Source: Halorarum halophilum (GTDB lineage Archaea > Halobacteriota > Halobacteria > Halobacteriales > Haloferacaceae). Taken from it: a DNA stretch of 64,000 nt. The stretch is taken from assembly GCF_013401515.1 (NCBI RefSeq), contig NZ_CP058529.1:2914001-2978000 (forward strand), given 5' to 3'. The notes under the pieces were generated by a model. It was not told the origin of the DNA and searched no databases. It saw only the letters and a program-made list of their open reading frames with translations. Positions 42,909 through 52,763 of the stretch are shown piece by piece. Each line of letters opens with the position of its first letter. Within the stretch, counting starts at the first letter, position 1. The position numbers and the translations under genes are program-made.

Positions 42909-45140
42909 CTACAGCAGCCAGCGCTCCAGCGCGCGGGCGAACCGCCCGGGCGTCGTCTCCTCGCGTGGCCGGACGACGAGCGTTGGGCAGTCTACGTTCT
43001 CGAGGATCTCACCGGCGCCGACGCCCGTGACGAGGACGTCCGTCTCGTCGGCCTCGAAGTCCACCTTGCCGCCGTCGGGGAGCACGAACCCGGTCCGGAC
43101 GGGCGCCGAGCACAGCCCCGCGATCTCCTCGTGGTAGTCGTCGATGACTCGCCGCTGCTCCTCCGAGACGAAGCCATCGACGCTGTACTCGAAGCGGACC
43201 TCGGCGTCGTGGGCCATCGCGACCGCGTCCGCGACCGCGACCTTGGCCGGGTCGTACGGCCCCTCGTCGGTGAGCACCGAGACGACGTTCACGTCGCCGA
43301 GGCCGACGCCGTCGGGGGCATCCATCCCGCCCCGCGAACCGCCGGACTCAGGCGCGCCGTCGTCGACGAGCACCGCGTCGCAGTCGGTGTGGTCGAGCAC
43401 CCAGTCCACGTCCGAACTGAACAGCCGCTCGCGCAGTCCACTGGGTTCGTGCTCCATGACGAGCACGTCGACGTCGGTCGACTCGACGTGGTTGGCGAGC
43501 GCGTGACGGGTGTCGTGGCTGACGACCTCGCTCACCCGCACCGGGACGTCGACGTCGAGTTCGGCCGCGATGTCGTCCGTCCGCTCCTCGAACTGGACGT
43601 CCGCGGCGGACTGCTCCTCGGCGGCATCCAGGGGCACCTGGTCTGCCACCTCGTCGAACCGGACGACCGACACGCTGCCGTGCTGGGGCGCCGCGAGGTC
43701 CGCGGCCACGTCCACGAGCGCGCGCTCGTGGGAGGGGTCCATGTCCTCCGGGACCGCGACCAGCGCCTCGTAGCCGCTCCCCGTGGGCGCGACCGCCTCG
43801 CGTGTCCGGTCGAGCGCCTGCCTGCCGAGTTCGCGCCGAACCGCGTCCACGGCGGCGCCCTCGCGGTCCACGCGACCGCGGGCGTACAGGAAGTACCACC
43901 CGACGCTCGCGGCCGTGATGACCACCGCGCCGACGAGCGGTACGGTCCCCATCTGCGTGAGCAGGACGAGCCCGCCGACCACGCCGAACCCCTGCATCCA
44001 CGGGTACAGCGGCGACTCGAACGACGGCTCGTACTCCATCGTGCCGCGGCGGAACGCGATCACGGCGACGTTGATGAGGACGAACACGAGGATCTGGAAC
44101 GCGCTCGCCAGTTTGGCGATGCTCTCGAGGGGGACGAACGCGATGAGCAGGAGGAGGACCGCGCCGGTGAGCAGGATGGACGTGCTCGGCGTGTTGAACC
44201 GCTCGTGGATCTCCCCGAGCGACGGGGGGACGAGGTTGTCCCGTGCCATCGCGAACGGGTAGCGCGAGGAGGAGAGCACGCCCGCGTTGGCCGTGCTCAC
44301 GAGCGCGAGCAGGGCTGCGATGATGACCGCAACGACGCCTGCGGGGCCGAGTGCGGCCTCCGCGGCGACCGCCATCGGCGCGCTGGAGTCGGCGATCGCG
44401 GACCGCTCGGTGACGCCGAGCATGACGAACACGATGAGCGCGTACAGCACCGTGGTGAACGCGAGCGAGCCGAGGATGCCGATGGGGATGTTCCGGCCCG
44501 GATTCTCGATCTCCTCGGCGACGCTCGCCACCTTCGTCACGCCCGCGTACGAGACGAACACGAGTCCGGTGGCCGCGAGGATCCCGCCGGTGCCGCTGTC
44601 GAAGAACCCGTCGTAGTTCACCATGTCCACCGCGGGGGTCCCCCCGACCGCGAACCAGCCGAGCGCGACGAGCATGACGGCGACGATAGCGACCTGCACC
44701 CGGCCGGTCTGCTTCGCGCCGAGCAGGTTCACGAGGACGAGGATCGTAGCGAGCGTGAGAGCCAGCGGCGTCGTGATGCTGGGTGGGACGTTGAACTGGT
44801 AGAGGATGTACGGTACCCCGCCCACCAGCGCCAGCCCACCCTTGAACGACAGCGCGAACCACGTCCCGATGCCGGCGACCGTCCCGAGCAGCGGGCCCAT
44901 CCCGCGCTCGATGAACAGGTACGTGCCGCCGGACTCGGGCATCGCGGTGGCCATCTCCGCCTTCGACAGCGCCGCCGGGAGGACGACGAGGCCGGCGAGT
45001 ACGTACGCCAGCACGACCGCCGGGCCCGCGTACTCGACGGCCACCGCCGGGAGGATGAAGATACCGCTGCCGATCATCGCCCCGATGCTGATGGCGAGCA
45101 CCGAGAACAGACCGAGGTCGCGTTCGAGGCCCTTCGGCAC
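42909..45140 (-). CDS. APC family amino-acid permease fused to two USP domains
   Basis: A 743-residue membrane transporter. Residues about 8-425 contain twelve hydrophobic segments with the APC signatures LAISIGAMIGSGIFILPA and ESGGTYLFIERGMGPLLG. Two universal-stress-protein-like domains follow in the cytoplasm (about 455-600 and 610-743). The start is a GTG at 45140 that overlaps the TAG of the TrkA-N gene by one base. With that gene upstream and the AsnC regulator downstream it forms an apparent three-gene unit. The substrate is probably an amino acid or another cationic metabolite. Confidence 0.93.
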   Translation of the reverse strand: MPKGLERDLGLFSVLAISIGAMIGSGIFILPAVAVEYAGPAVVLAYVLAGLVVLPAALSKAEMATAMPESGGTYLFIERGMGPLLGTVAGIGTWFALSFKGGLALVGGVPYILYQFNVPPSITTPLALTLATILVLVNLLGAKQTGRVQVAIVAVMLVALGWFAVGGTPAVDMVNYDGFFDSGTGGILAATGLVFVSYAGVTKVASVAEEIENPGRNIPIGILGSLAFTTVLYALIVFVMLGVTERSAIADSSAPMAVAAEAALGPAGVVAVIIAALLALVSTANAGVLSSSRYPFAMARDNLVPPSLGEIHERFNTPSTSILLTGAVLLLLIAFVPLESIAKLASAFQILVFVLINVAVIAFRRGTMEYEPSFESPLYPWMQGFGVVGGLVLLTQMGTVPLVGAVVITAASVGWYFLYARGRVDREGAAVDAVRRELGRQALDRTREAVAPTGSGYEALVAVPEDMDPSHERALVDVAADLAAPQHGSVSVVRFDEVADQVPLDAAEEQSAADVQFEERTDDIAAELDVDVPVRVSEVVSHDTRHALANHVESTDVDVLVMEHEPSGLRERLFSSDVDWVLDHTDCDAVLVDDGAPESGGSRGGMDAPDGVGLGDVNVVSVLTDEGPYDPAKVAVADAVAMAHDAEVRFEYSVDGFVSEEQRRVIDDYHEEIAGLCSAPVRTGFVLPDGGKVDFEADETDVLVTGVGAGEILENVDCPTLVVRPREETTPGRFARALERWLL

Positions 45141-45631
45141 TACGCGTCACCCCCGCCGTCCGAGCGCAACCGCTCGTTCTCGTTCGTCGACCACTTGTGG
45201 TCCTCGGAGCTTTCCTCCGTTTCGAACACCTCCTCTCCGTGGCGCTTCCTGTCGAGCGCGGACGCCAGGGCGGTCGAAGCACAGACGGGCTCCACCCCCG
45301 CGTCGACGAACGCATCCACGTTCTCCGGGTCGTTCACGAGCGCGATGACGCGGTTGGCCCGCCGAATCCGAACCAGTTGTGCGACGAGGAGGTTTCGGCC
45401 ATCCTCGTGCGAGGCCACGATGACGACGTCCGGGCCGTCGAGGCCCTCCCGGTCGAGCGCGGTCCCCGTTTTCAGATCGACGACGCGCGCGTCGGCGCCG
45501 GCCGCCGCGGCACGCTCGACCGCGCGGTGGTCATCGCCGAGGAACGCCACCTCACCGGATTCGTTCGCCAGTTCCTCCGCGAGCGTCTCTCCAGCGCCTC
45601 TTCCGCCGATGATGACAGTGTCGTGGTTCAT
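45140..45631 (-). CDS. TrkA-N (RCK) NAD-binding regulatory protein
   Basis: A 163-residue cytoplasmic Rossmann protein. MNHDTVIIGGRGAGETLAEEL gives a nucleotide-binding glycine loop (GGRGAG), followed by AFLGDDHRAVERAA and VIVASHEDGRNLLVAQLVRIRRANRVIALVNDPEN, the TrkA-N pattern. No TrkA-C domain is present; the end is a charged tail. TrkA-N usually gates potassium channels or transporters by nucleotide binding. Here it is coupled to an amino-acid permease, so it may gate that one. Confidence 0.9.
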   Translation of the reverse strand: MNHDTVIIGGRGAGETLAEELANESGEVAFLGDDHRAVERAAAAGADARVVDLKTGTALDREGLDGPDVVIVASHEDGRNLLVAQLVRIRRANRVIALVNDPENVDAFVDAGVEPVCASTALASALDRKRHGEEVFETEESSEDHKWSTNENERLRSDGGGDA

Positions 45632-45724
45632 GACGAGTCGCTTTCCTTGGTGCCACGTAGATGCCGAATCCGGATAAACTAGGCGGTATTTTCTCGAATC
45701 AGGATACTAGCAACCTAATACGAA

Positions 45725-45736
45725 CAAAACGTTTTG
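45725..45736. promoter_or_regulatory. Palindrome between divergent TrkA-N and aspS
   Basis: CAAAACGTTTTG is a perfect 12-bp palindrome midway between the two divergent genes, about 40 nt upstream of the aspS TATA element. It may be an operator for either side. Confidence 0.4.
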
Positions 45737-45771
45737 GGTGTGGGCGACCTCCGGCGCTCTCGAATCGACCG

Positions 45772-45779
45772 TTTTTAAG
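45772..45779 (+). promoter_or_regulatory. TATA box of aspS
   Basis: TTTTTAAG lies about 28 nt before the ATG at 45804, consistent with a leaderless or nearly leaderless transcript. Confidence 0.55.
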
Positions 45780-45803
45780 CCCCGTGAGCCGGAACGAACG
45801 CGT

Positions 45804-47108
45804 ATGCAGGGAAGAACCTACACGGCCGACGCCGAGCCGGGCGACGAGGTCACCGTCGCCGGCTGGGTCCACGAGACCCGCGACCTCGGCGGGATCGCGT
45901 TCCTCATCCTCCGGGACACGACCGGCCGGATCCAGGTGAAGTTCGAGAAGGACGAGATGGACGACGACCTCGTGGAGACGGGACTGGGCGTCCACCGCGA
46001 GTCGGTAATCTCCGTGACGGGCGAGGTGGCTGAGGAGCCCCGCGCACCGACCGGCGTCGAGATTGTCCCCGAGTCCGTCGAGATCGTCTCCGCAGCGGAC
46101 CCCGAACTGCCGCTCGACCCCTCCGGGAAGGTCGACGCCGAACTCCCGACCCGGCTCGACAACCGCACGCTCGACCTCCGGAAGGACGAGGTGAAGGCCG
46201 TCTTCGAGGTCCGCGCCGAGATCCTCCGCGCGACCCGCGAGACGTTCCGCGAGCTCGGCTGCACGGAGATCAACACGCCGAAGATCGTCGCCACCGGCAC
46301 GGAGGGCGGCACCGAGCTGTTCCCCATCACCTACTTCGGCCGCGAGGCGTTCATGAACCAGTCGCCGCAGCTGTTCAAGCAGCTGATGGCAGGCTCCGGC
46401 CTGGAGCGCGTCTTCGAGATCGGTCCGATCTTCCGCGCCGAGGAGCACAACACGCCTCGCCACCTCAACGAGGCGACGTCCATCGACTTCGAGGGCGCCT
46501 TCTGCGACCACCACGAGGCGATGGACGCCGCCGAAGCGGTCACGAGGAACGCCTACGAGGCCGTCGCGGAGAACTGCGAGGAGCAGCTCGAGGCGCTCGA
46601 CCTCACCGACGAGTTCGAGGTCCCCGGAGGCGAGTTCCCGCGGCTCTCCTACGAGGAGGCCCTCGAGCGCATCAACGCCACGGGCGACCTGGACGAGCAC
46701 CTCGTCTACGGCGACGACCTCTCCACGGAGGCCGAGCACGCGCTCGGGCAGGACGTCGGCGAGCACTACTTCATCACCGACTGGCCCTCCGAGATCAAGC
46801 CGTTCTACATCAAGGACCACGACGACGACGAGTCGCTCTCGACCGGCTTCGACATGATGCACCCCCGGATGGAACTCGTCTCGGGCGGCCAGCGCGAACA
46901 CCGCCACGAGCGGCTCATCGAGGGGTTCGAACAGCAGGGACTCGACCCCGAGGCGTTCGAGTACTACACGAAGATGTTCAAGTACGGCATGCCCCCGCAC
47001 GCCGGCTGGGGGATGGGCGCAGAGCGCCTCGTCATGACGATCCTCGGCCTGAAGAACATCCGCGAGGCCGTCCTGTTCCCGCGGGACCGCCAGCGACTGA
47101 GCCCCTAG
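45804..47108 (+). CDS. aspS: Aspartate--tRNA ligase, archaeal type
   Basis: A 434-residue class II synthetase. The OB-fold anticodon domain (about 1-100: [23 protein letters not shown]) is followed by the catalytic core with motif 2 ([19 protein letters not shown]) and motif 3 ([16 protein letters not shown]). The start [11 protein letters not shown] is chosen because it matches the TATA position; the frame is open further upstream. Given gatB at 20661, it may be a non-discriminating enzyme that also charges tRNA-Asn; residues deciding this were not checked. Confidence 0.96.
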   Translation: MQGRTYTADAEPGDEVTVAGWVHETRDLGGIAFLILRDTTGRIQVKFEKDEMDDDLVETGLGVHRESVISVTGEVAEEPRAPTGVEIVPESVEIVSAADPELPLDPSGKVDAELPTRLDNRTLDLRKDEVKAVFEVRAEILRATRETFRELGCTEINTPKIVATGTEGGTELFPITYFGREAFMNQSPQLFKQLMAGSGLERVFEIGPIFRAEEHNTPRHLNEATSIDFEGAFCDHHEAMDAAEAVTRNAYEAVAENCEEQLEALDLTDEFEVPGGEFPRLSYEEALERINATGDLDEHLVYGDDLSTEAEHALGQDVGEHYFITDWPSEIKPFYIKDHDDDESLSTGFDMMHPRMELVSGGQREHRHERLIEGFEQQGLDPEAFEYYTKMFKYGMPPHAGWGMGAERLVMTILGLKNIREAVLFPRDRQRLSP

Positions 47109-47200
47109 CCGACGTCGCAAAGCGGGCTCGCGGGAACGCGATTGCGACACGCCCTCCGCCCCACCTTCCGCTCCGCGCCGGCCGCTCGCCCCCTCGCCGT

Positions 47201-48499
47201 CTACGCCGCGGCTCCCTCGTCTTCTCCCGCTCCCGTCTCCCCGCTCTCCTCCTCGCTCTCGCCGACGAACCACCTCATCGCGTACGGCGCGGTCACGCCG
47301 TGGAGGAACACGGAGACGAGGACCACGAAACCCACGAGCGCCCAGATGAGGCCGGCGTCGGCGAACTCCGCCGACCCAAGCCCGTAGGCGAGGTAGAAGA
47401 TGGAGCCGACCCCGCGGACCCCGAAGAAGGAGACGACGGCCCGCTCGCCCGCCGAGCGGGACAGCCCGAGGACGCCGGCCGCGCCGGCCAGCGGCCGGAC
47501 GAGCAGCACCAGCGCCAGACCGACAAGGGCGGCCTCGACCGACAGCGGCGCCAGCAGACCGGTCGCGACGGCGCCCCCGAACAGCACCAGCAGCAGCGCC
47601 AGCGACAGGCGTTCGACGACCTCCGCGAAGTCGTGGAGCGCCTGGTTGTACTCGTGGCCGCGCTCGATATCCCGGATCAGCAGCGCCGCGACGAACACGG
47701 CGAGGAAGCCGTATCCGTTGAGGATCTCCGCCACCCCGTACGACAGGAGCGTGCACGCCAGCGCCTCCGTCCCCTCGACGGCCTTCCCGATGCGAGTCGT
47801 CGGGGAGTGTCGGAACAGGAGCTTTCCCAGCCCCCAGCCCGCGCCGTAGCCGACGAGACAGCCGACGACGATCCGGTAGCCGACGTCGACGAGGAGCCAC
47901 TCCTGGAGCCAGTTCTCGGGCGCCAGCCCGGCGGTCGCGACGGCGATCGCGAGGTACGTGAACGGGAACGCGAGGCCGTCGTTCAGCCCGGCCTCGGACG
48001 TGAGCGCGAAGCGGACCTCCTGGTCGTCGGCCTCCTCAGGGCTGAGTTCCCCGGCCGCGGGGCGGTCGACCTGCACGTCGGAGGCCAGGACGGGGTCGGT
48101 GGGGGCGATGACGGCGCCGAGGAGGATCGCCCCCGCCGGGGCCAGGCCGACCCACCACCAGCCGAGGAGGGCGGCGGCTGCGATGGTTAGCGGCATCGTC
48201 ACCGCGAGGAGGCGCCAGGTCACCGACCAGCCGCGGACGGAGAACGGTCGGTCGAGCTTCAGCCCCACGCCCATCAGCGCGACGATGACGACGAACTCCG
48301 CGAAGTGTTCGGTCGCGGTCTCGTACTCCAGCGGGTTCGGAGCCGGCAGCCCCAGCGGGAGCGAGAACACGGCCGCGCCGAAGAGGACGTACAGCATCGC
48401 CGGCGACACGGGAGCGCCGTCGAGCTCTTCCGGCAGCAGCGCAGCGCCGAGGAAGACGATGCCGAGGAGGGTGAGCACGACGACGTCGATGGAGACCAT
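47201..48499 (-). CDS. Cation:proton antiporter, CPA1/NhaP type
   Basis: A 432-residue membrane antiporter with about twelve segments. The ion-binding stretch is GAVIAPTDPVLASDVQ, followed by ALTSEAGLNDGLAFPFTYLAI, then SFFGVRGVGSIFYLAYGL, all typical of NhaP-type Na+/H+ exchangers. A short acidic tail follows the last helix. The start MVSIDVVVLTLLGIVFLGAAL at 48499 is preferred; the longer frame upstream is Arg/Pro-rich. It is the second cation/proton antiporter in the window. Confidence 0.93.
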   Translation of the reverse strand: MVSIDVVVLTLLGIVFLGAALLPEELDGAPVSPAMLYVLFGAAVFSLPLGLPAPNPLEYETATEHFAEFVVIVALMGVGLKLDRPFSVRGWSVTWRLLAVTMPLTIAAAALLGWWWVGLAPAGAILLGAVIAPTDPVLASDVQVDRPAAGELSPEEADDQEVRFALTSEAGLNDGLAFPFTYLAIAVATAGLAPENWLQEWLLVDVGYRIVVGCLVGYGAGWGLGKLLFRHSPTTRIGKAVEGTEALACTLLSYGVAEILNGYGFLAVFVAALLIRDIERGHEYNQALHDFAEVVERLSLALLLVLFGGAVATGLLAPLSVEAALVGLALVLLVRPLAGAAGVLGLSRSAGERAVVSFFGVRGVGSIFYLAYGLGSAEFADAGLIWALVGFVVLVSVFLHGVTAPYAMRWFVGESEEESGETGAGEDEGAAA

Positions 48500-48749
48500 G
48501 TTCACGGAACGGACGGCGGACGGATAGGTCCTGTCGCCGATCGCTGCTCCGCCCGGCGGTTTCGGCGGAGTCGGCCTTGCGGTCGCAAGGCGACCTGTCC
48601 GCGGACGGCACCGTTCACTCCCCTTCACCGACCACTTTCTCACCGACTACTCCCGCATCGATCCCTCTCTCACAGACACGCCTTCACTGACCTTACCCCG
48701 TCGTCCCCCGACCACGCCGTTTCTTCATGCGCTGGTGCGTAAGACGGCC

Positions 48750-49226
48750 ATGGACCGGTCGAACCCGGGGGGCGACCGCCCCGGAAGCGAGGGCGTGGAC
48801 GAGGAGGACACGCCCCTCCAGGAGGCCGTCGGCGGCGTGGTCGTCGCGCTCGTCCTCCTCGTCGCGTTCGGCCTGCTCGCGGTCGACTATCCGTACTTCT
48901 GGGTCGCGTTCCCCGTCGGGTTTGGCGGGGTGCTCCCTGCGGCGGTCGCGCTCGCGAGGTACTACGAGCGACGGCGCGCAGAGGACGCGGAGGGGACAGC
49001 CGATCCCGAAGCGGACGCGCTCGAGATACTCCGTGACCGCTACGCCCGCGACGAGATCGACGAGGCGGAGTTCGAGCGCCGGGTGGACGCCCTCCTGCGG
49101 ACGGAGTCGGTCGAGGACGCCAGAGCTGACGCCGCCCGGCGTGCGGCCGAGCGCGAGCGTGCGACCGACCAGGGTACCGACGTCGAACGCGGGGGTTGCT
49201 CCGGACGGGAGCGCGACGCGGAGTGA
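48750..49226 (+). CDS. SHOCT domain membrane protein
   Basis: A 158-residue protein from MDRSNPGGDRPG. Two hydrophobic segments (about 28-65) are followed by the SHOCT module ALEILRDRYARDEIDEAEFERRVDALLRTE and a charged tail. Architecture matches the protein at 18224, so they are likely paralogues. Upstream frame extension (GTG at 48735) is possible. Function unknown. Confidence 0.83.
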   Translation: MDRSNPGGDRPGSEGVDEEDTPLQEAVGGVVVALVLLVAFGLLAVDYPYFWVAFPVGFGGVLPAAVALARYYERRRAEDAEGTADPEADALEILRDRYARDEIDEAEFERRVDALLRTESVEDARADAARRAAERERATDQGTDVERGGCSGRERDAE

Positions 49227-49227
49227 G

Positions 49228-49728
49228 CTACGCCCACTCGTTCTCGCCGCCCGCGCCGCGTCGCCACCGCTGGGTCTCCGTGCCGCAGATCTCGCAGACG
49301 ACCGCCCTCGCGTCAGGCTCGTCATCCGGGCGGACGATGTCGTGGGAGGTGCGCTCGCCGCACGTCGGGCAGTCGACGAGCGTCTCGCCGCCCTCGTACG
49401 CCAGCGGTGCGCCGAGCGCGATGGCGTGGACCCGTTTCTCGCCCCGGTTCCACCCGCGCTGGAGTTCGCCCGGGCCGAAGCGGATCGCCTCGTTCGAGTC
49501 GACCGTCACGTCGCCCTCCTCGGTTTCGAACGTCGCCGTCCCCTCGAGGATCACGAACACCTCCTCCTGGGCGTCGTGGCTGTGGTACGCGAACGCGAAT
49601 GAGTCGCCCGGCGCCAGCTCGTAGGAGTTGACCGCGAGGTCGGTGCAGCCGAGCGCGTCGGTGAGCGGCTTCAGCACCGCCGCTGGCTGGACACTGTTCT
49701 CCACGTCGTCGACGGCGACCCGTTCCAT
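49228..49728 (-). CDS. Cupin domain protein with C-terminal zinc ribbon
   Basis: A 166-residue protein. The cupin barrel has both metal motifs: FAYHSHDAQEEVFVILEG (His, His, Glu) and FGPGELQRGWNRGEKRVHAIALGAP. It is followed by a zinc ribbon, CPTCGERT and CEICGTE. The substrate is unknown; cupins of this kind bind small metabolites or sugars. It is convergent with the SHOCT gene, whose stop codon lies just next to its own. Confidence 0.87.
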   Translation of the reverse strand: MERVAVDDVENSVQPAAVLKPLTDALGCTDLAVNSYELAPGDSFAFAYHSHDAQEEVFVILEGTATFETEEGDVTVDSNEAIRFGPGELQRGWNRGEKRVHAIALGAPLAYEGGETLVDCPTCGERTSHDIVRPDDEPDARAVVCEICGTETQRWRRGAGGENEWA

Positions 49729-49770
49729 GCGGTCACTGGGCCGCCGGCCGACAAAGTTCCTCGCGCCTGC

Positions 49771-49986
49771 CTACAGCAGGAACGTCAGGATCGCGAGCAC
49801 GATGAACACGAACACGAGGATCCGCGCGATCTCCATGCTGATCCCGGCCACTCCGCGGAAGCCCGCGAACGCGGAGACGAGCGCCAGCACGAAGAACACG
49901 ATAGCGAGCCAGAGCAGGCCCCCCCCGCCCTGCAACGGTGTGGCTGCGACTGTGCCGGCCGACAGCATGGCTGTTGTTACTGACAT
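49771..49986 (-). CDS. DUF1328-type small membrane protein
   Basis: 71 residues starting [15 protein letters not shown]. The two hydrophobic helices ([23 protein letters not shown] and [19 protein letters not shown]) have the FG-x-GIA pattern of the DUF1328/YtjA family, whose role is unknown but which is often linked to stress. Confidence 0.82.
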   Translation of the reverse strand: MSVTTAMLSAGTVAATPLQGGGGLLWLAIVFFVLALVSAFAGFRGVAGISMEIARILVFVFIVLAILTFLL

Positions 49987-50096
49987 GCAACCCAATTTTC
50001 GTCCCCTTCCATTGTAAAGCTCGGCCAGTATATTGAAGGGTGACGCCGCGCGCCGCTTCCACAACCGATACCTACCGGCCGGGCGATTCGGGAACG

Positions 50097-50987
50097 ATGA
50101 CCGACGAGGCGACCGCGTTCGCGCCCGGCCACGTGACGGCGTTCTTCGCGCCGTACCCCCACGACGACCCCGCCGTCGCTGGCTCCCGAGGCGCCGGCCT
50201 GGCGCTGTCGGACGGCGTCGAGGTGACGGTCCGCCCGACCGGATCGATCGAAGACGGCGGGCGGATCTTCCTCGACGGGACGCCAACCGAGATGGCTGCC
50301 GTGACGGGCGTGCTCGGGTCGCTCGACCCGGATTCCCGGGAGGGGGACTGCGAGTCCGGCGGGCTCCCGGCCGACGTGGACGTCCGGACGGACCTCCCGG
50401 TCGGCGCCGGGTTCGGCGTCTCCGGGGCGGCGGCCCTGGCGACCGCCCTCGCTGCGAACGACGCGTTCGACCTCGCGCGCTCGGAGAACGAACTGGTCCG
50501 GGCCGCCCACGTCGCGGAGGTCGAGGCCGGGACGGGGCTCGGCGACGTGGTCGCGCAGTTCCGCGGCGGCCTCCCCATCAGGCTCGAACCCGGCGCGCCG
50601 GGCCACGGCGAGTTCGACGGACTGCCCGCCCGCCCGCGCGTCGAGTACGTCACGTTCGGGGAACTGTCGACCGAGGCGGTGCTCGGGGGGGACCTCGACC
50701 CGGTTCGGACGGCCGGCGAGGCGGCGCTGACGCGGCTGCGCCGCCGCCCGACGGTCGACGAGCTGCTCGCGGCCGCGCGGGAGTTCGCCGAGGACGCGGG
50801 GCTCCTGGTTCCGGCGGTCGCGGAGGCCGTCGAGGCGGCCGAGGCGGAGGGGTCGCGGGCGTCGATGGCGATGCTCGGCCGGACGGCGTTCGCGCTCGGG
50901 ACGGGGCTCTCGGACGCCGGCTACGACGCGACCCCCTGTACGGTCCACCCGACCGGGGCGACGCTGGTGGGTCTCGGAGGTCCCTAG
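50097..50987 (+). CDS. Pantoate kinase (GHMP family)
   Basis: Phosphorylates pantoate, the first of two archaeal steps replacing bacterial pantothenate synthesis for CoA. From [19 protein letters not shown] it has 296 residues. The ATP loop is [17 protein letters not shown], the GHMP glycine-rich motif, and [23 protein letters not shown] is typical of pantoate kinase. The partner ligase is at 53004 on the same strand, but the two are separated by a two-gene cassette on the other strand. Confidence 0.92.
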   Translation: MTDEATAFAPGHVTAFFAPYPHDDPAVAGSRGAGLALSDGVEVTVRPTGSIEDGGRIFLDGTPTEMAAVTGVLGSLDPDSREGDCESGGLPADVDVRTDLPVGAGFGVSGAAALATALAANDAFDLARSENELVRAAHVAEVEAGTGLGDVVAQFRGGLPIRLEPGAPGHGEFDGLPARPRVEYVTFGELSTEAVLGGDLDPVRTAGEAALTRLRRRPTVDELLAAAREFAEDAGLLVPAVAEAVEAAEAEGSRASMAMLGRTAFALGTGLSDAGYDATPCTVHPTGATLVGLGGP

Positions 50988-51844
50988 CTCAGGACGTGGC
51001 CGCGGAGGTTCTTGAGGAGCACCCGACCGGCGAAGGACGGCTTGCGTCGGAGCGTCGTCGAGTAGTACGGCCCGAGCGAGTCGGGAACCGTCGGTTCGAT
51101 CGACGGGTCGCGGAGGTTCTCGATTCCCGTCGCCAGGGTGTTCGCCTGGAGATCGTGGAGCTCGTCGTAGATCTCCCAGAGGGTGGCGCCGTCGTCCACG
51201 TCGGTCTCGGCGTACGCGATGATCTCCCCGGCGTCGATGTCCTCGGTGAGCCGCTGTAGCGTCACGCCCATCCGGTCCCGGCCGTCGAGGTACGCCTGCG
51301 GCGGTCCCATCCCCCGATACAGTCGGATGTCCGCGGGGTGGAAACTCAGGACGCCGTACTCCGGCACCTCGAGGACGTCCCCCTTGAGGAGCCCGAAGCC
51401 GTACCGCATGCCGACGTCGCAGGACTCCCCCACCGCCTCGACGGCGTCCGGCGGGAGTTCGTTCCAGTTGCCGTCCTTCACCGGGCTGACTCGGCGGACG
51501 TCCGCGTCGTCGAACAGCGCGATGTCGTCGACGTGGATCCGCCTCGACGGTTCGACGCGGGTGCCGAACTCCTCCGCGAGTTTCTTCTCCGCGATGACGA
51601 ACGTCCACGCTCGCTCCCGCTCCAGGACGTCGAAGAACAGCCGGACGGCGTCCAGTCCGAGCCCCTCGTTGACGGTCTTCGCTTCCGCCTCCCGATCGTA
51701 GTCCGGGTCCTCGTCGTCGTTGACGAGCACGAGCGGGATCTCCACCCCCGCCCGCTCGACCGCGATCTCCATCGACCGGACCTGGTACCCCTTCAGGTAC
51801 GGGTCCGCGAGGACGCACAGGTTGTTCGGCGGTGCCTCAGACAC
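50984..51844 (-). CDS. Formyltransferase-family protein (N-formylation of an amino sugar or similar)
   Basis: A 286-residue protein with the fold of Met-tRNA and amino-sugar formyltransferases. The core motif is LSFHPADIRLYRGMGPPQAYL (His169), then VTLQRLTEDIDAGEII (Asp204). The usual triad is Asn-x-His...Asp, but here Ser167 replaces Asn, as counted from this motif. Residues 1-110 are an extended N-terminal domain. It should transfer a formyl group from formyl-tetrahydrofolate to an amine. Its start overlaps the deacetylase gene by 8 bases (51837-51844), and its stop overlaps the pantoate kinase end by 4 bases. Confidence 0.8.
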   Translation of the reverse strand: MSEAPPNNLCVLADPYLKGYQVRSMEIAVERAGVEIPLVLVNDDEDPDYDREAEAKTVNEGLGLDAVRLFFDVLERERAWTFVIAEKKLAEEFGTRVEPSRRIHVDDIALFDDADVRRVSPVKDGNWNELPPDAVEAVGESCDVGMRYGFGLLKGDVLEVPEYGVLSFHPADIRLYRGMGPPQAYLDGRDRMGVTLQRLTEDIDAGEIIAYAETDVDDGATLWEIYDELHDLQANTLATGIENLRDPSIEPTVPDSLGPYYSTTLRRKPSFAGRVLLKNLRGHVLS

Positions 51845-52763
51845 GGGCTTCCCTCCCGGTCGACGAGAGGTTGTCGAGCGCGTCGGCGATCGTCCCGTCG
51901 GGCTGGGGAACGGCCTCGTAGAACGTTCCGGGCGGGCCGACCCAGGCGCCCATGTCCAGCGCCCGCTCGATCAGGTCCTCGTATACCCGCGCGTAGTCGG
52001 GGTACTCGGGTTCGTACAGGACGTTCGAGTGCCAGTCGGCGACGAGCACGCTGCTGTTGTCCCGCGCGTCCTCGAGGACGCGCTGGCAGTTGGCCAGGAC
52101 CTCGTCGGTCGACTTCGCGGATCCCATCACCGCGTGGTCCATGAGCGACCACGGGAACACGACGAACTCGTCGTCGAACGGTCGGATCAGGTCGTACCCG
52201 TGTTGAAAGTCCATGGCAGTGGAGTCGCCCAGCGAGGTGTCGTACTTTATCCCGGCATCACGTAGGTGTTTCCACGTCTCCGGCGGCGACAGGCGCCAGT
52301 GGTGCTGTCTGTTGCCGATGATCTCCGTGTTCACGACGGATTCGATCCGCTCCTTCTCGTAGCCGAACCGGCCGGAGTTCTCCGAGGACGTGTACGACCC
52401 GTGCAGACCGATCTCCCAGCCGAGGTTGTCGAGCGTGCGGAACGTCGACGCGATCGCCCTGTCGGTCACGTCGTACCGACCCGTGTACAGCATCCAGCCC
52501 CGTTTGCTCACCCACTCCGACATCGGGCGGTCGGAGAGGTGGATCTCGTCCAGGACGTTGAACGACGAGCGGACGCCGAGTCCGGATTCGATGGCCATGA
52601 ACCGCTCGAACTGCCAGTAGGGGTTCTTCGATCCGAACGTCCCCCGAAGTTCGCCGATATCGCGGTCGGAGATCGCGTTGTAGAGGTACTGGTGTGTCTT
52701 GTACACCCGGTCGACGTCGTGGGAGAGGCAGAGGGCAAAACTGTAGTCCGACTGTCCGGTCAT
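51837..52763 (-). CDS. Polysaccharide deacetylase family protein (NodB-like)
   Basis: A 308-residue protein. Metal-site motifs: CLSHDVDRV (His15, Asp16, Asp18), IGLHGSYTSSEN, and a C-terminal VLVADWHSNVLYEPEYPDY with a Trp-His. NodB enzymes remove acyl groups from N-acyl sugars. No signal peptide is seen, so it likely acts on a cytoplasmic or lipid-linked sugar. A TATA-like TTTATGC lies about 24 nt upstream of the ATG. It is translationally coupled to the formyltransferase, suggesting sequential acyl exchange. Confidence 0.83.
   Translation of the reverse strand: MTGQSDYSFALCLSHDVDRVYKTHQYLYNAISDRDIGELRGTFGSKNPYWQFERFMAIESGLGVRSSFNVLDEIHLSDRPMSEWVSKRGWMLYTGRYDVTDRAIASTFRTLDNLGWEIGLHGSYTSSENSGRFGYEKERIESVVNTEIIGNRQHHWRLSPPETWKHLRDAGIKYDTSLGDSTAMDFQHGYDLIRPFDDEFVVFPWSLMDHAVMGSAKSTDEVLANCQRVLEDARDNSSVLVADWHSNVLYEPEYPDYARVYEDLIERALDMGAWVGPPGTFYEAVPQPDGTIADALDNLSSTGREARV

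Noticed and set aside
42897-45677. 926-codon plus-strand open frame.
   Set aside because: It is antisense to the APC-USP permease and TrkA-N genes, which have clear family motifs; the antisense product has none.
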